A stretch of 64,000 nt of DNA from Hypoxylon rubiginosum (lineage: Eukaryota > Ascomycota > Sordariomycetes > Xylariales > Hypoxylaceae), in contig CADCXA010000065.1 of the NCBI GenBank assembly GCA_902806565.1, positions 434,001-498,000 on the forward strand, given 5' to 3'. How positions within the stretch are numbered: the stretch's first letter is position 1; each line of letters begins with the position of its first letter. The position numbers and the translations under genes were made by a program. This document shows positions 23,797-36,062 of this stretch, piece by piece. The notes under the pieces were generated by a model, which saw only the letters and a list, made by a program, of their open reading frames with translations, ran no database searches and was not told the DNA's origin.

Positions 23797-25876
23797 TTAA
23801 GATCCTATTTCGCCAATGGCATTAACTTCTGTTGATCGGCTGGACTGGCTGGCGGGCTCAGCAGCATCGTTACCTTCGGTGGAATCTGGGGCAGCAGATG
23901 CAGCAGACGCGTCCGGCGTCCCGGAGAACAGCTCCTGGAACCGCGTGGCGGCCTCGCTATGCGCAAAGGCTAGCTCGAAGGCGCCGAAACGTCCCCTTCG
24001 CTGGTGCGTGGGTCGGTACTTCTCGCAGAACACGTATGGCTGTATGTCACGTAGCCAGATGCGACGCTTGGTCTTGCGGAGGAGCCACGAGGAAGACACG
24101 TTCGGAGGAACTAGCGAGAGTAGACCATGATTAATTAAGAGGCGACGAGAGAGTGAGAAGGGAGCAAATGATGGACGGATGAGAATTGCTCCAGGGGAGG
24201 AAACACCACGTACTAAAAGCCGTCCATACAGGACATGCTCGGAGCTTTCCCTCCCAAACGGCTGCATGGAGACGGCAGCCCCCCGTTATTGCATCCTCGA
24301 ACACCATGAGGACGTGTTGATACCCATCATCAATGATTTGGCTAGCCATCTAGGTTAGTTTCTTTTATCCCAGCTTTATGGGTAGCGTTTTTCCACATGG
24401 CTTACGCTTGGAACAGTCGTCTCTCCTTCCTAAGGTGGAATTCCAGAGGATTAACGTTGACGGTGAGCGGACTACACACTTTCAGACACAGGAAAGTGCA
24501 GTAGAAGAGAACCATCTCTGCTCCATGTTAGCTGATCCCTAACCTCTACTTGAGTTCAGGGAGACACTGACCCTCCCAGGTCAAGAATGACAGGTTGGCC
24601 CACGGCTTAGCCCGCTGCTCGGTGTGGCTCCATTTAGATAGATGCAATACCGAGTCACTCTCTCTCCGAATACACAGCTCATGCGCGCCGAGTGCCGAAA
24701 CCCAATTCTGATTAAGGACTTTCGACCGAATTAGGAGGGACGGCGCTTGGTTTCTTAGTTGCAGGAAGAAAATAACCGAGACACGATCGTTATCGAACGA
24801 CCTGAGGCACCTGTTAGCATGATATGTGTGATGATTTGAGTGTGTTCGCAATGTGGATGGGGTGGATAAGAGATACCTTTTGACCAGTATCTTGACATCT
24901 CGCGAGACCGGCGGGAGGTGACCGAGCTTCTGCAGAGGGCCATACGCATCCGTGCTACATAAAGGTCAGATCGAAGCTGAAAATGAGTTTTCCGTGGTCA
25001 TGGAAAGCGACTCACCGTCCTTGATGCTTGAATTCCCTCCGGGAAGGTAGTGGCTGAGTGAAGATTGCCTCGGCCCAGTGTGAATTCTGCGAATGTCAAT
25101 TTGCGTCCCTCATACGAAAAGGGGATGGACATACCGTCTCTTGGTTCCAAAACTCTAAGGCTTCGTCTCGTCTTATGAGATCCGTCCTAATAGGATTTGG
25201 TGGAGCTGAGAGACCAGTTTAGTTAAGTGTCCTGACTGGGAAAAGGTGATTAGGGGTTACTAACGAATTTGCCTGGCTTCACGTAGTTGGAGGATGCGTA
25301 TTCGCAGGGATTCCATTGCATTCAAGTCAAAGTTCGGAGACCTATTTCGTCGAGTTGCGTTAAGTTACCTGTTAACCATTCGTCAAAGAAGGTAGTTAGG
25401 TCTTACCTTGTGAGAAGATCTTGGAGCAATCGTAGGAATTGGTTGTACATGATGAATCGAGCTGGAAGAGTCGTGCCAGGAAGCTCATTGCCCAGTTTAT
25501 GATACATGGCTCGCCAACGGTGCTCCCTATTCATCGACTTATCTTCGATGAACGTCATGATGTCCCGAAGGGTCCTGCAGAGGCATGGTAAAATGACGTT
25601 GAGATAGTCAAAGACGGCGGTCAGCTGGGAAATGTGTATCTGGGCCTGTTCTGAAAGATCTCGTAGCAGCCGGCTGGTGCTATGGATTTCCTCAATGATG
25701 CCGTTTATATGGGGATGGAAACTCGTCGGGAGTGAATTCCGTAACCCCTGAAGGTTGAAGCCAACGATATCAGCACGGTCAGCCTCATGGCAACAGCCAT
25801 TGAGCAATTGAGGGCCGAGCTGCTGGACGGCTATCCGGGCGTTAGGTGTCCGGGCACGGTGCAAAATCTGATCCAT
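23797..25876 (-). CDS. Conserved fungal protein of unknown function (519 aa, 9 exons)
   Basis: Nine exons joined by eight introns of 48-103 bp stay in phase: 25876-25407, 25341-25265, 25205-25135, 25086-25016, 24954-24877, 24810-24572, 24517-24406, 24341-24214, 24110-23797; sum 1560 nt. The N-terminal 155 residues are helical and resemble the STAND-type N-terminal helical domains of fungal proteins. The middle has LTRSPNFDLNAMESLRIR, SHWAEAIFTQPLPSRREF, and a stretch (SFDNDRVSVIFFLQLRNQAP) that could be a small beta-rich fold. The C-terminal half carries QIIDDGYQHVLMVFEDAITG and IWLRDIQPYVFC, then a low-complexity Ala/Ser tail. To my recollection such proteins recur in Pezizomycotina without assigned function. 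No signal peptide or membrane helix. The dense exon structure holding phase throughout is strong evidence of a working gene. Confidence 0.8.
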
Positions 25877-28769
25877 TGCGAATGCAGCACTTATAGTCCC
25901 ATGACGAGAAGTATTTGAGGTATGTCACTTCAAGAAGGCCCTTCCAACCTCTCCTCCACGGCCTCCAAAGGGTAAGGCTTCGTTGCGTGCCAAGACCGAC
26001 GTTTCTCGTGAACGATTGTAAGTTTCGGGGAGTTGAAAGAGGAAATTTGAATATTGATATGACGACGTAGTATCGTTCGAATATACTAGGATTCTGCGTT
26101 AGTGGGCTAGATGGTTGATAAGCACTTGGGTGATCGCCTTCTCCGCATAGGGCCGGCCAGTTGGCAATGTGGGGAGAAGAAGATTTGGGATGAATTCAGC
26201 AGAGCAAAAGAGGACCAAAGGAGAGCCTATCGACTACCTACAGAACTCTAGAAATGCTAAGAAGCTTCTTTGACGGGATGCGTGTTTTACAGATCTCATA
26301 TAAAGTGAGTCTAGAGCCCAACAGTCAGTGGGGTGACGTGGTAGGTATGCATTCCCCAATAGAGAAAGATTCTCGATTCCGAAGAGCGCCGTGAATGTGG
26401 AGTTCTTCCTCACAAAAGCCGGGGGGATAGGGTGAAGAGATATTATACGATGGGAAGATTAGAACGGCACGAACCCATAACAGAAAAAAACCCCAGATCT
26501 GGAATTTATTAATGACATGGGCATGACTGGCGACTGGGTGACAGCGCGTGATTCAGTTAAGTGACTCCATCACAGCTATCAATTGAATGAATAAGTCGAA
26601 CAGGAAGAAAAGAAAAGACGAATCCTTTACTCCGAGAGGCGAGAGAGGCGATACGTGGAAATCGGGAGCAATCAAAACCTAGCAAAAAGAAACAGCCGAA
26701 GCACACGCAAATGAGTGAGTGACGAGTGATAGGGCAATCAAAGATGGAAAAGGCGAAGAGGAAAAAGGAGAAAAAAAGGCAATTGGTTTCATCGGCCGCT
26801 CGGATGTTTGCCAGTGTGGGCAGCTCGAAAATCTGAAAGTGGCCGCTCAAACAGCCCGACTCAAGTAAGAGACTGCCACGAAGCCCGGCAGCACGTCTCT
26901 AAGAGGCATATGCAATCAGGGATTGGTAGAATATGACCGCAAGGCCGGATCAGGCGTAGAGCGGTCATGGTGCTACTATCGCTACTATGCTCACGGCGCG
27001 GAGAATGGAGTACGTGCATAAATAATATGCAGGGAAGACAGAGGACTGGACGAGGGAGCCATGGCGAGATGTTGCCGGCCCGCCTGTTTGTCTGTGACCT
27101 GGCGCGAACCGGAACAGAGGGATAATAAAATGACGAAAGGAGGATAAAATACTAGCTTCTGACTTGTCGTAGCACTTTGCTACGAGCCATCGTCCCCTCG
27201 TCGTTTGTCTTATAAGCGCCTATGATAAGACTCGTTGGTGATACGTGTTTCAAGCTGGAGCATACAGCTTGCCGGCGCTTATAATGTAAGCAAACCGACG
27301 ATAGAAAATAGTGATAGAAAATAGCATAGCCGCAGATAAATCTTGTAATACCTACTGCAACATACATACATATGTAGTAAAAGAAGCGGTGGGAAATGAT
27401 GAAAAAACGGACGAATATAAAAATCCCTACAATATTATTTAAGAGGCTGCCGAGTGCGTGTATTCTGCCTTGTGCTTACACTTAAGACATGCTATGCATT
27501 TTCGAATATGCAGTCGGACTAGGATCTGGTAAGAAAGAGGACAGCGGCATCATCTCTGCATCTCTGACCGAAACGCTGCACTGCTCCGATTGAGGCTCCG
27601 ATGGCGTGCGATCAACTTGGATGTATCGTCGCATCGAAACCTCGCATGCGTTCCCAACCGTAGAGCTAGCAAGGAGCTAGCACGGGGGGTCAAGATCTGA
27701 CCGATCTGGGCGATACGTGTGGATAGGTATATGTTGTATGACGGGGCATTGTATATCTTGGTCAGTATGCCCGCATATGCTACTGCTGAAGAAGACCGTG
27801 TCGGTGTTATGGCCATCGCAGTCTAGAACGTCAATGTTAAGCAGATCGGTGATTGGATTGATTCTGTCGAATCTAGATAAAGCTCTGGTAGGTAAGAGTA
27901 GGCATGTATTTCTCTCCTTGCCTCCCAAGAGCGGTGATAAATGCTGCCGATCCCGATGGTGGTGGTCCAACCAGAAGGCCATTCTGCTTTTCAAGCAGCG
28001 GCATGGGAGTTGGAAACCGGAAGAAAAAAAAGGCTTTACAGTACCTATGTAGGTATCGACGTTGATTGATTACTAACATGATTTAGGGATGACATGAAAA
28101 TAATAATAATAAGAATGGATCAGGTAAAATCATAGCCCCTTCGTAGCCTCGCGTTCAGCTGGCTGTTTGCGAGCCGAATAAGCAGGGTTGATTGAGCGTG
28201 GACCTCAGCCACGTCTTCCTCCCACACCTTTTCGGTCTCTGTCAGACCCCTGACTGTCAAGCCCAGATCTTCGGATCGGATCAGATCCTCGCATGCATCT
28301 GTCTGCCGAAGCACGGGTCGACTTGGATTGGATCCGTCCACGTGGGATGGCGACGTACTACCAAAGGTCACAGGAGACAAGCCGAGTCGGGACAGTAACA
28401 AGGTACGTTAGATAATGCCCTTCTTCAATTGCAGTGGTAGGCTATTTTTACATTGCATTGTCGAGAAGCACTAGTCCCGTGGCTTTCGTGCTTCGTGAAA
28501 GTGGCTAATGGGCAACTACGGCAATGCCACGGGATTCAAGTAATCCCCAACTAAACTCTGGTCCGGTCAGAGCGAAAACGATGTGTAAAGCAAACTGAAG
28601 CACGATTCCCTTTCCCGTGCAGCAACACCGACCGATCCCATACGCATTAGACTCGAAAGGAAACCTATGCATCAACCGCGACCTTAGGCTTCATAGCCGA
28701 TGACCATCTAGTCATCTCATCATCGTGAAGCTCGTGATCAAGAAGCTGATACAATGAGATGAATTTGCT
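25877..28769. other. Intergenic region, 2.9 kb
   Basis: It lies between the unknown conserved gene (5' side) and the Nhp6 gene (3' side), both on the minus strand. Frames of 60-111 aa lack domains. An A/G-rich run is present at 26580-26790. I see no gene or structured RNA. Confidence 0.45.
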
Positions 28770-29396
28770 TCATTCGCTCTCCTCTTCAGCGAGGGCCTAA
28801 TCCGATTCGGCCTAATCAGCTATGTTCAGCATTGGGTATTTAAAAGGATGCTCTTCCTAGAGGCTTACCTGGTAGGCTTGCTTCTCATCCTCATACCGCT
28901 TCTTGTCCGCGGCAGCCTTGGCCTCGTAGGGAGTGCGTTGCTTGTCGTTCAGTGCCTTCCATCGCTCACCAAGGATCTTGCCGACTTGGCCTATGTCGAT
29001 ATTAGTACAGCCCTACTAAACACCATGATGGGAGGTAGCTCACCGAAAGAGATACCGGGGTTCTCGTCACGGACGTTCTCGCGCTGCTCGTTGGCAAAGA
29101 ACATGTAGGCTGAGAGACCACGCTTGGGGGCGTTGGGGTCTGGACGAATGGGTTAGTTGATAGGCCATAAGGTGGGCGTGAACTAATCAATGCTGATTCA
29201 AGGGGTGTGATGTCTATCTGGTTGACATCCTCGGATAATCCGAAAGATAGACAATCAAATACACCCGCTAGGTTGAATACCTAGGCATATTCGATGTATT
29301 GAAAGTGTGCGACGGGATGGTGTATGGCTTACCCTTCTTTCCCTTGCGCTTCTCGACCTTTCCAGCCTTACCACGCTTGGTCGCTTCCTTAGGCAT
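28770..29396 (-). CDS. NHP6: Nhp6-type HMG-box chromatin protein (102 aa, 4 exons)
   Basis: Small abundant non-histone chromosomal protein that binds and bends DNA without sequence specificity and helps FACT and transcription initiation complexes. Exons: 29396-29333, 29139-29044, 28990-28869, 28796-28770; sum 309 nt. A basic Lys/Arg/Gly N-terminal tail (residues 1-21) precedes [20 protein letters not shown], then the HMG box through [16 protein letters not shown] (about residues 22-93), and an acidic end (ALAEEESE). Length matches fungal Nhp6 homologues. The last exon is only 27 nt and easy to miss. The first intron (29140-29332) is the longest in this gene at 193 bp, which is common in highly expressed fungal genes and may be regulatory. 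Confidence 0.95.
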
Positions 29397-30237
29397 CTTG
29401 AATGTGTTCTATAATAGGGGTGTTAGCCTATATAATAGTATAGTACTGAAGATATGTCAAGATGAAGGCGAGTGGTAGAGGTAGCGACAGGTTGGGTTCG
29501 GGCAATAGGAGGTTTAGGGATGGATCGCGGGCTGCTGCGGCCGCGCGACAGCGTAGACAGCGATGAGTGGAGGGGCACGGTGATTAAAGTGGTGATGCGC
29601 GATTGTTTGATTGCGATGCGCTGCTGTCGCAAATGCAATTGCGAGCGCCAACGCGTAAAAATGTCGTGTCGAGGCTTGGAAATGATGTGAATGCAATCAG
29701 ACGCATACCTTGACGAATTTTTAGATTAATTCGAAGCTGTTGTTGTGGTCGACGAAGCTGTCGCGCAGAATCGCAGTCAGCGGAATTGCTCAGTCAAATT
29801 GTAAGAGTGGGCTTGGTTGGTGGTGATGGTTTGCGTGCACGAAGCCCGATGCGGCGGCCAACTGAACAGAAGCTCTCGATGAGCTTCAAATAACGCCCAA
29901 CAGCGATGCAAACAAACGGAAAATTGTAGCAAAGGATGTTGGACGAGTTGACCGAAGCTAGGCGACGAGATGCGCGCAATTGAAAATGTGGTTGTGGTGG
30001 ACTTGGTGCTTGCAGCGAAAAGTGGTATATAAATACGAGGTACTTACGATATTGTATGTGCAGAGGTATTGAGGTTGAGTGTGGGCGGTGTTTGTATGGG
30101 AGACGATTTGGGTGGGAGATTTGTATGAGGGAGAAGAGAGGGAAATTTGTATGGGGGGAAGCGTGGCTACTGCCTTTTTACTGCGGGTGGGTGATTGTGT
30201 GTAGAGCAAGACTCAAGTCTGCCCCAATTTCTAAGGG

Positions 30238-30267
30238 AGGGTGCGAAAGGTGCGAAAGGTGCGAAAG
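30238..30267. repeat. Tandem 9-bp repeat, GTGCGAAAG x3
   Basis: Three consecutive near-perfect copies of a 9-bp unit within a G/A-rich stretch upstream of the Nhp6 gene. Confidence 0.7.
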
Positions 30268-30448
30268 AGGGAGGGGGCCTGCACCAAAAAGCGGGCAAGC
30301 GGGCGACCAGACCGTGGACGTAGACGTAGACACAGTGACCGAGTGATTTTGGCCTGGTGGGCTGGTAGGCTGGTACAGGTAAAAAGGTTAGCTGGGGGAA
30401 AATTAGCTAGGGGGGGGTGTTAACCAAGCGAGGAAAAGGAATAGGATG

Positions 30449-30490
30449 ATGATAAAAAAACAAAACAAAAAAAAAAACAAAAAAAAAAAG
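30449..30490. repeat. A-rich low-complexity tract
   Basis: Runs of A interrupted by single C residues. Immediately downstream are short AGTAACCA-type repeats (about 30503-30524). Confidence 0.7.
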
Positions 30491-31014
30491 TCAACCACCC
30501 AAAGTAACCAAGTAACCAAGCAACACACCAAAAGTAGCCACTTAGAATAGCCCTCTTGCTCATTGACCATTGGAACGGAAGGCAGGAAAGCTAAGGTTGC
30601 GTGTGGGCTTTGGTAGGGCCTGGTAGGCTGGGCTGGTCACTGGTCATTGTCCGCTAGCCAAGTATCTCCCCCACCTAATTTAGCTTAGAAAATACTTTTA
30701 TTCCTCTCGTGGTCCTATTTTACCCTATTACACTGATGTCCTATCCTATCCTGTCTTGTCCTGTTCTGTACTTGTACAATACGTTGCAATCAGCACAATA
30801 CAAGGAAGGAGGTGACTTTGGTGATTTCGGATCTACAGTGTACCCTCCACTGTAGGAACTAGGCTGGTGTTAGGGAGTGAGAGCGTGCTAGGTTGCTTTG
30901 TTATTACTGTATCACTCACTCCCGTCCCCCTTTCGTCAATTTCTATTCATTCGTCCATCACTCCATCCATTCCCAAGCCCAAGCAACAGCCAGCAGAGCG
31001 CGGCATAGCCATCT

Positions 31015-31061
31015 TAGCCAGCCGCCAGCCAGCCAGCCAGCCAGCCCAGCCAGCCAGCCAA
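31015..31061. repeat. AGCC/CAGC microsatellite
   Basis: About eleven copies of a tetranucleotide AGCC with two slips. Length variation between strains is likely. Confidence 0.8.
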
Positions 31062-31966
31062 CACTAGTCCCTCCAGTCTTTTCCAGAACCGTTCAAAGTA
31101 CATCGTACCTATTCTTACATGGCGAGGTACACCGCACTGCCCATATCCAATGCCTATACCCATAACCCATGAGAAAGAGGTTGAGGTCATCACCCTTCTT
31201 TCTTACCTCCCGAGATCCCTTATTTGAGTTGGTGGCCGTGGTGCTTCCAATCAAAGCAATGTCTGCAAATGGTTACAGTTTCTCCGACTGTCACCGGAAT
31301 GAAGCATATGCTTAACAGAACGGCCCAGACAAAAGGGGGAAAGACACAAGTACAAGACAACCTGCTTCTTACAAGGTTTCGCTTGGCCTCTGATACTGTG
31401 TACCTTTCCCCTTTCTTCTATCCTTGATCTAGGATCTTATTGAGAATGGTCTCATTGATTCCTTCTTTTTGCCAATTTGTCTCGATGAGAGAATCAACAT
31501 CCAATCCAGTCGCCCACTTGTCATTCCCCCCAAAGGATCAACATAAGACCTCCTTTTCCCTTAACGCTAGACAACAAGCTATTAGTATGGGATGTACCTT
31601 TTACCATTACCATTTACCATGTAAATACTTGCTGCATCATCTTTCAGCTGCATTTCTCTTGGATTTTTTTAACCAGAGATAATCAGCTCTTAGGTCAGTG
31701 ACTGGTAACCGATTGGTCTGTAAATCTTCGGATGAAGATGAAGGGGGGTGCTGCAAAAAGGGAGACTCGCAAGCGTTCGCGAGCTTGGAGTAGCAGTACC
31801 TAAACAGAAGCTTCCAAGCAAGCTAAAAGGAGGTGTATCTTGCTGTAGACTGTGTACACTGTTGCTGTACTGTCGCTGTACACGACAGCTGTACACTACT
31901 GCCCAGAAAGTATGTACGGTACTTGGCAGTCCCTTGTTTAGCGCCGCCAGTTGTACTTTGCACCTG

Positions 31967-32009
31967 TCCAGCCTGTCTAAGCCTGCCTGGCCTGTCCAAG
32001 CCTGTCCCA
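31967..32009. repeat. Imperfect CCTGTCCAAG-type tandem repeat
   Basis: Four to five degenerate copies of a 9-11 bp unit built on CCTGYC(C)AAG, in the gene-free region. Confidence 0.6.
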
Positions 32010-32399
32010 TACCCCCCCATCCCCCATGCTCCCTGGAGCTATCGTTGAAAGCTTGGGCTCCCTGATGCGAAGTGATGCAGTGATGGGTAAATTTTTTTCT
32101 CTCTGCCTTTGCCCAGCTTGGATCGCCTAGTTCTTTGCGCAGCTGATTACAACCACACAAATTTCTAGCCTGCGGTTCTGGGAGTCTGGCACTCCCCCTC
32201 TTCGCTCGCTGTGACCAGTTTCTCTGTCTCTCCCCTTTCTACTCCCTTCCTATTCCCCTTTCTTCCGCAGCCGACCTCAAACAAAGCTGCATTATCCACG
32301 TCCCAATATCAACCCACCTGCACTCAGCACACGTTATCCAAGGGGTTGAAAGGGAATATACTTGATTGCGGAATTATGCTTTACTAAAGCATTGAATCC

Positions 32400-32445
32400 C
32401 ATTCTTTTATCGTTCTTTTATCATTCTTTTATCATTGTTATCCAT
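32400..32445. repeat. Tandem ATTCTTTTATC repeat
   Basis: Three to four consecutive copies of an 11-12 bp T-rich unit inside the pyrimidine-rich stretch. Confidence 0.65.
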
Positions 32446-34501
32446 TCTTTTCCATTCCCCCCCTTTCTCTTCTTAATCACATCACAGAATTTCCTTTTAC
32501 TTTCACTTGTGTCTGCGCCGCCTCTTTCGACGCGTCAACATATCTAGAGTTTATACATGTCTACGTGTACATCTCCTTATCATTTCCAGTATTAACTATC
32601 GGGTATTATACAGCGAGACCATGGTATGGATATAGATCGCGCAGACTATCCATACGTCCATACATAAATACACGGATAATTCCTAATTAGCTAGGCTAGG
32701 GGGTTATCCAAAACGAGTGCCTCACTTCCTACCTACCTCTTAGGTACACAGGCAAATCTAAGCGTAACTGTTTTATGGACCAATGACCCAATGACTTCAC
32801 GATTCTGCATTGCGAGTTATCCTGGTTGTTGCACTGGCGCTACACCACCCCGCAAAGTCCCGTAGGCCAGTCCGCCAGCCTGCTCGAGCTTGCGCATCCT
32901 CCCAAGAATCCCGTCCCCTTTATATTGTATCAATATGAGCAATGCAAGCCAGTCGCACCGATTTGGAGCTGTGTGACTAGGTTATCGCGGCGCATATGGG
33001 CAGGTATTCGCAACACGGAAACTGGAGACGTCTTGCAATCTGCCTTACATGGGCGCTGCTCTAGTACCAGGGAATACAAGCCTGCCTTCTCCGATAACCG
33101 TCGACTGCTGATACTACATATGTAGACCAGCGGACGCAAGGAGAAGCTACCTAAGTACATTATGCACAGGTCAAATCAAAACTTGAGATGGTGAAGGCAT
33201 ATTGATTCCTCATGACATAGGCCTCTCCACATACTACTAGCCAGCTAGCTTGAGCCGAACATCGATTCTACCACCAATCTCTTGTTATGATCTGGAGGGC
33301 CACGACGGATGAGGGAAAGCGGGTTGGCTGGGTCGGCTCTGTGCAATCATAGATACATAGGATCACACAGCTTTTCTTAGCCCTTGGAAACATTGGTCAT
33401 GCCTAGATCCGTCAATCATGCCGCACTATCAGCGACAAGCCGGAGTGTTGTCTCCCATTCCTGATTGTGAGGCATCGGATGTCTTGCTAAGCCAAAATCA
33501 TCGAAGCGGACAATCAACTACCTAGGTTTGTACCACATGTTTATTAGACGGGTACATCTCATTGCACGAGGACCAGACGGGCTCGACGCTACACCAAGAA
33601 AAGACGAGTACTCGGGGGAAATGGGTCCATGTGCATCATATACTGTGCTCCGCTTCTATACCCGCTTCCTACGCATGCCCAATGCCCACGGTATTTTTGT
33701 TAGTGTAAGGATGATGTCCATCTCGTTTCTTCAACGTCTACTCCACTATCAAACACACCATGGACAAAACGGCCTTGATACCGGGGAAAGGCAAAAGATA
33801 CCTTGGCCGGCCTTCTATTCCAAACATCACCGCGTTTTATTATGTCTACATCGTGTGTGATTGTTCAGGCGTTTAACAACCTGCCCAACTTGGATCGGTA
33901 TGTATCATATGTGTTTACCTACATGTACCTAAGGCATTCAAAGCATCGTCTGCTGGGAGCCAACTTTTCAGCCAGCACGCTGCCGCCCTACAGAGACATC
34001 TTAGCCAAAATGGTCCCTCCCCTACCTCCCTACCTCCCTGCCTCCAAAGTCAATGCATCAGACTTGCATACGCTTACGCGACGCCGCCCGGCGAAAGTAC
34101 TAAAATAGATGCATCTTCACGTGATTTATACCAGCTTCGGCCAAGAAATGACCACGCTAAGCCCTATCGATCAGGAACGGATACCTCTTTATTATGTGTC
34201 GAAAATCCCCTGCGCCCGTCGGGTCCAAGTCCGGACAAGGGAATCAAAGGGGTCCATCTTAGATTTTGTGAGATGACATGTGACGACGAGCTTAGCTAGT
34301 TGAGATATATAAACTGCCACTTACGCTACATATAATGAAGAGACTTCGTCAAGGCCAATAGGTATGTATAATTGGGCATAAGCTCATTGTTAGGAGAAGG
34401 CAAGAATTAGTTCGTATTTATGAGAGTACGTATTACTCAACATGGGTATCATCGAATCTTAATGCTTCTGCTTCCTCCTCGCAAGAACACAACAAGAAAC
34501 T

Positions 34502-35319
34502 TCATATCTTGTCGTCGCCTTTGCGATCCAGCACAATACCCCTGAGTTCGGCGTCCCTAGACCAATCCACACCACTACCAGCGACCACGGCGCTCGCGGT
34601 CCCCTTCAGGACGCGCCACCTCTGCCGACTGAGCCTGACCTGGTCCTCGAGCTGCGCGACCTCGGCCGCGCGCGCCGGGTCCACGCTGACGGCCTCCGCC
34701 TTGTTCCGGTCCGTCTGGTCGGCGAGGTCGAGCAGCCGGGCCGCCAGGTCCACGTTCTCGCGGCCGAGGCGCAGGCTCTCGCTCTCCACGTCCGTGATCT
34801 CGTCGAGTAGCGAGCGCAGCTCCGTGGACTGCTGTGACAGTGTTGAGGATGACTGGTCGCGCTGCTCTAACACGGGTAGTAGGTCTCTATATAGAAAGAG
34901 GATCAGGAATTCAATGTCATAAAGTAGAGTGAAGGGTGGACCTGGCCTTACCTCTCTATGTAAGATGCTTTCGTCCCATTGTGCACCGCCTGTAGGATCG
35001 GGTTGGCGACCATGACGCTTTCGACGACCTGATTCTGCAGCACATATCTGGATCTGGAGTCTAGAAGCGCCTTCTGAGCTGCTTCTATGCCGCCATCTTC
35101 AGTAGATGTAGCTGTGCCTAGCAGTGATTGTCAGATCATCAACATTTATGATTAATAATAACTAGATTGGGAATTACTTGGGGTGTAGTTCTTCTGAGCA
35201 GACAGTAAGGCGATCTCTAGTTGGAGTTGCTGAAGCCGGTCGTATAGCTCCAGGACGTGCTTCTCATCATTTGATAAGAGAAGTGGTGTCGGGGTCTCTG
35301 CATGTTCATCCGACATCAT
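34502..35319 (-). CDS. CENP-H: CENP-H (Fta3/Mcm16-type) inner kinetochore protein (230 aa, 3 exons)
   Basis: Subunit of the constitutive centromere-associated network, acting with CENP-I/K to hold CENP-A chromatin and outer kinetochore together. Exons: 35319-35178, 35117-34952, 34886-34502; sum 693 nt. Family-like blocks are VVESVMVANPILQAVHNG and IERDLLPVLEQRDQ around residues 84-120, then a heptad-rich coiled coil (about 120-190), then RQRWRVLKGTASAVVAGSG with VDW (about 190-212), the C-terminal CENP-H signature. Size is normal for fungal homologues. Two Met codons start the frame (35319 and 35316). Its small, fast-evolving sequence makes automated naming unreliable, but the C-terminal block is distinctive. 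Confidence 0.82.
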
Positions 35320-36062
35320 CTCTTGTAGTAATACGTCTAAGAAGTATTCAAAGGGATAATGTCATCTGGTAAAGACCTGAACTTTCTTTTAGATATTTTT
35401 GTTGCCGTCGCGTCGCGTCGTCGCATTGAGATACCCTTCGTGCACAAGCATATCGTGTTTAGGTGTGTGTGGCTTAGCTTATAGAGTACTACGTAGAACG
35501 TGGCGTAACAGCTATTTTAACGGTACCCACATATCCGAGTAGAACAACCGGAGAACTACATAATGAGGTGGCGGTTCTATATAGTAATAAAGCAAAAATT
35601 ATGCCCTTATTCGCTAATTCTTTTCCTTTTTTATAAACTTTATACAAGGCACATATAAGCAGTGTAATCTCTATGTTTAACGAACCAGTACTCTTCAAGG
35701 ACATATTCATTCAACCTTTGACTGTGGCTGTATATTAATAAGCCTTCCATTTGCAACGCTTCAGCACCTCTTATAAGTGGCCCGTGCTTCTTATCCTTGC
35801 TCGTTGGGTTGTGACGCTTGCATTGAAATCGTTAGGGACCCCTGCGTGCTTAGCGGCGCCTGACTGCCTACCTCCGGAGCTTTAAGCGTCAGCTGGCAGG
35901 CTGGCGGATTGTTGATATCAAAGTAGAGCTTCGCTTTTACTTTCCATCCTCGTCAGCTGCTCCTTGTCGCCCTCACCCTACGGAATTTCCTCCCAGAACG
36001 CTCCTCATTTATCGCCTCGTCTCGTCGCCTTTCATCATTCCAGGGGATGGACTGTATACACC
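35320..36062. other. Divergent promoter region between CENP-H and ATG11
   Basis: A 743-bp head-to-head interval. AT-rich in the middle (35470-35740) and C/T-rich close to the ATG11 start (35930-36050). No coding feature. Confidence 0.5.

Larger units (their letters stand above)
29397..34501. other. Long gene-free, low-complexity region (5.1 kb)
   Basis: No supported coding gene on either strand. The stretch begins with the Nhp6 upstream region (pyrimidine/purine-skewed, GT-rich on the plus strand to about 30420). Tandem repeats follow, listed separately. A strongly pyrimidine-rich plus-strand stretch lies at 32210-32520, the look of a fungal promoter, but no recognisable ORF follows. It could hold long 5' untranslated regions, non-coding transcripts or an unrecognised fast-evolving gene. 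Confidence 0.45.

Noticed and set aside
31690..32160. 156-aa minus-strand frame in the low-complexity region
   Set aside because: Composition reflects the repeats on this DNA; no domain, start context or introns.
32826..33125. 99-aa plus-strand frame after the pyrimidine-rich segment
   Set aside because: Open on both strands with no domain; promoter-like DNA alone is not enough to call a gene.
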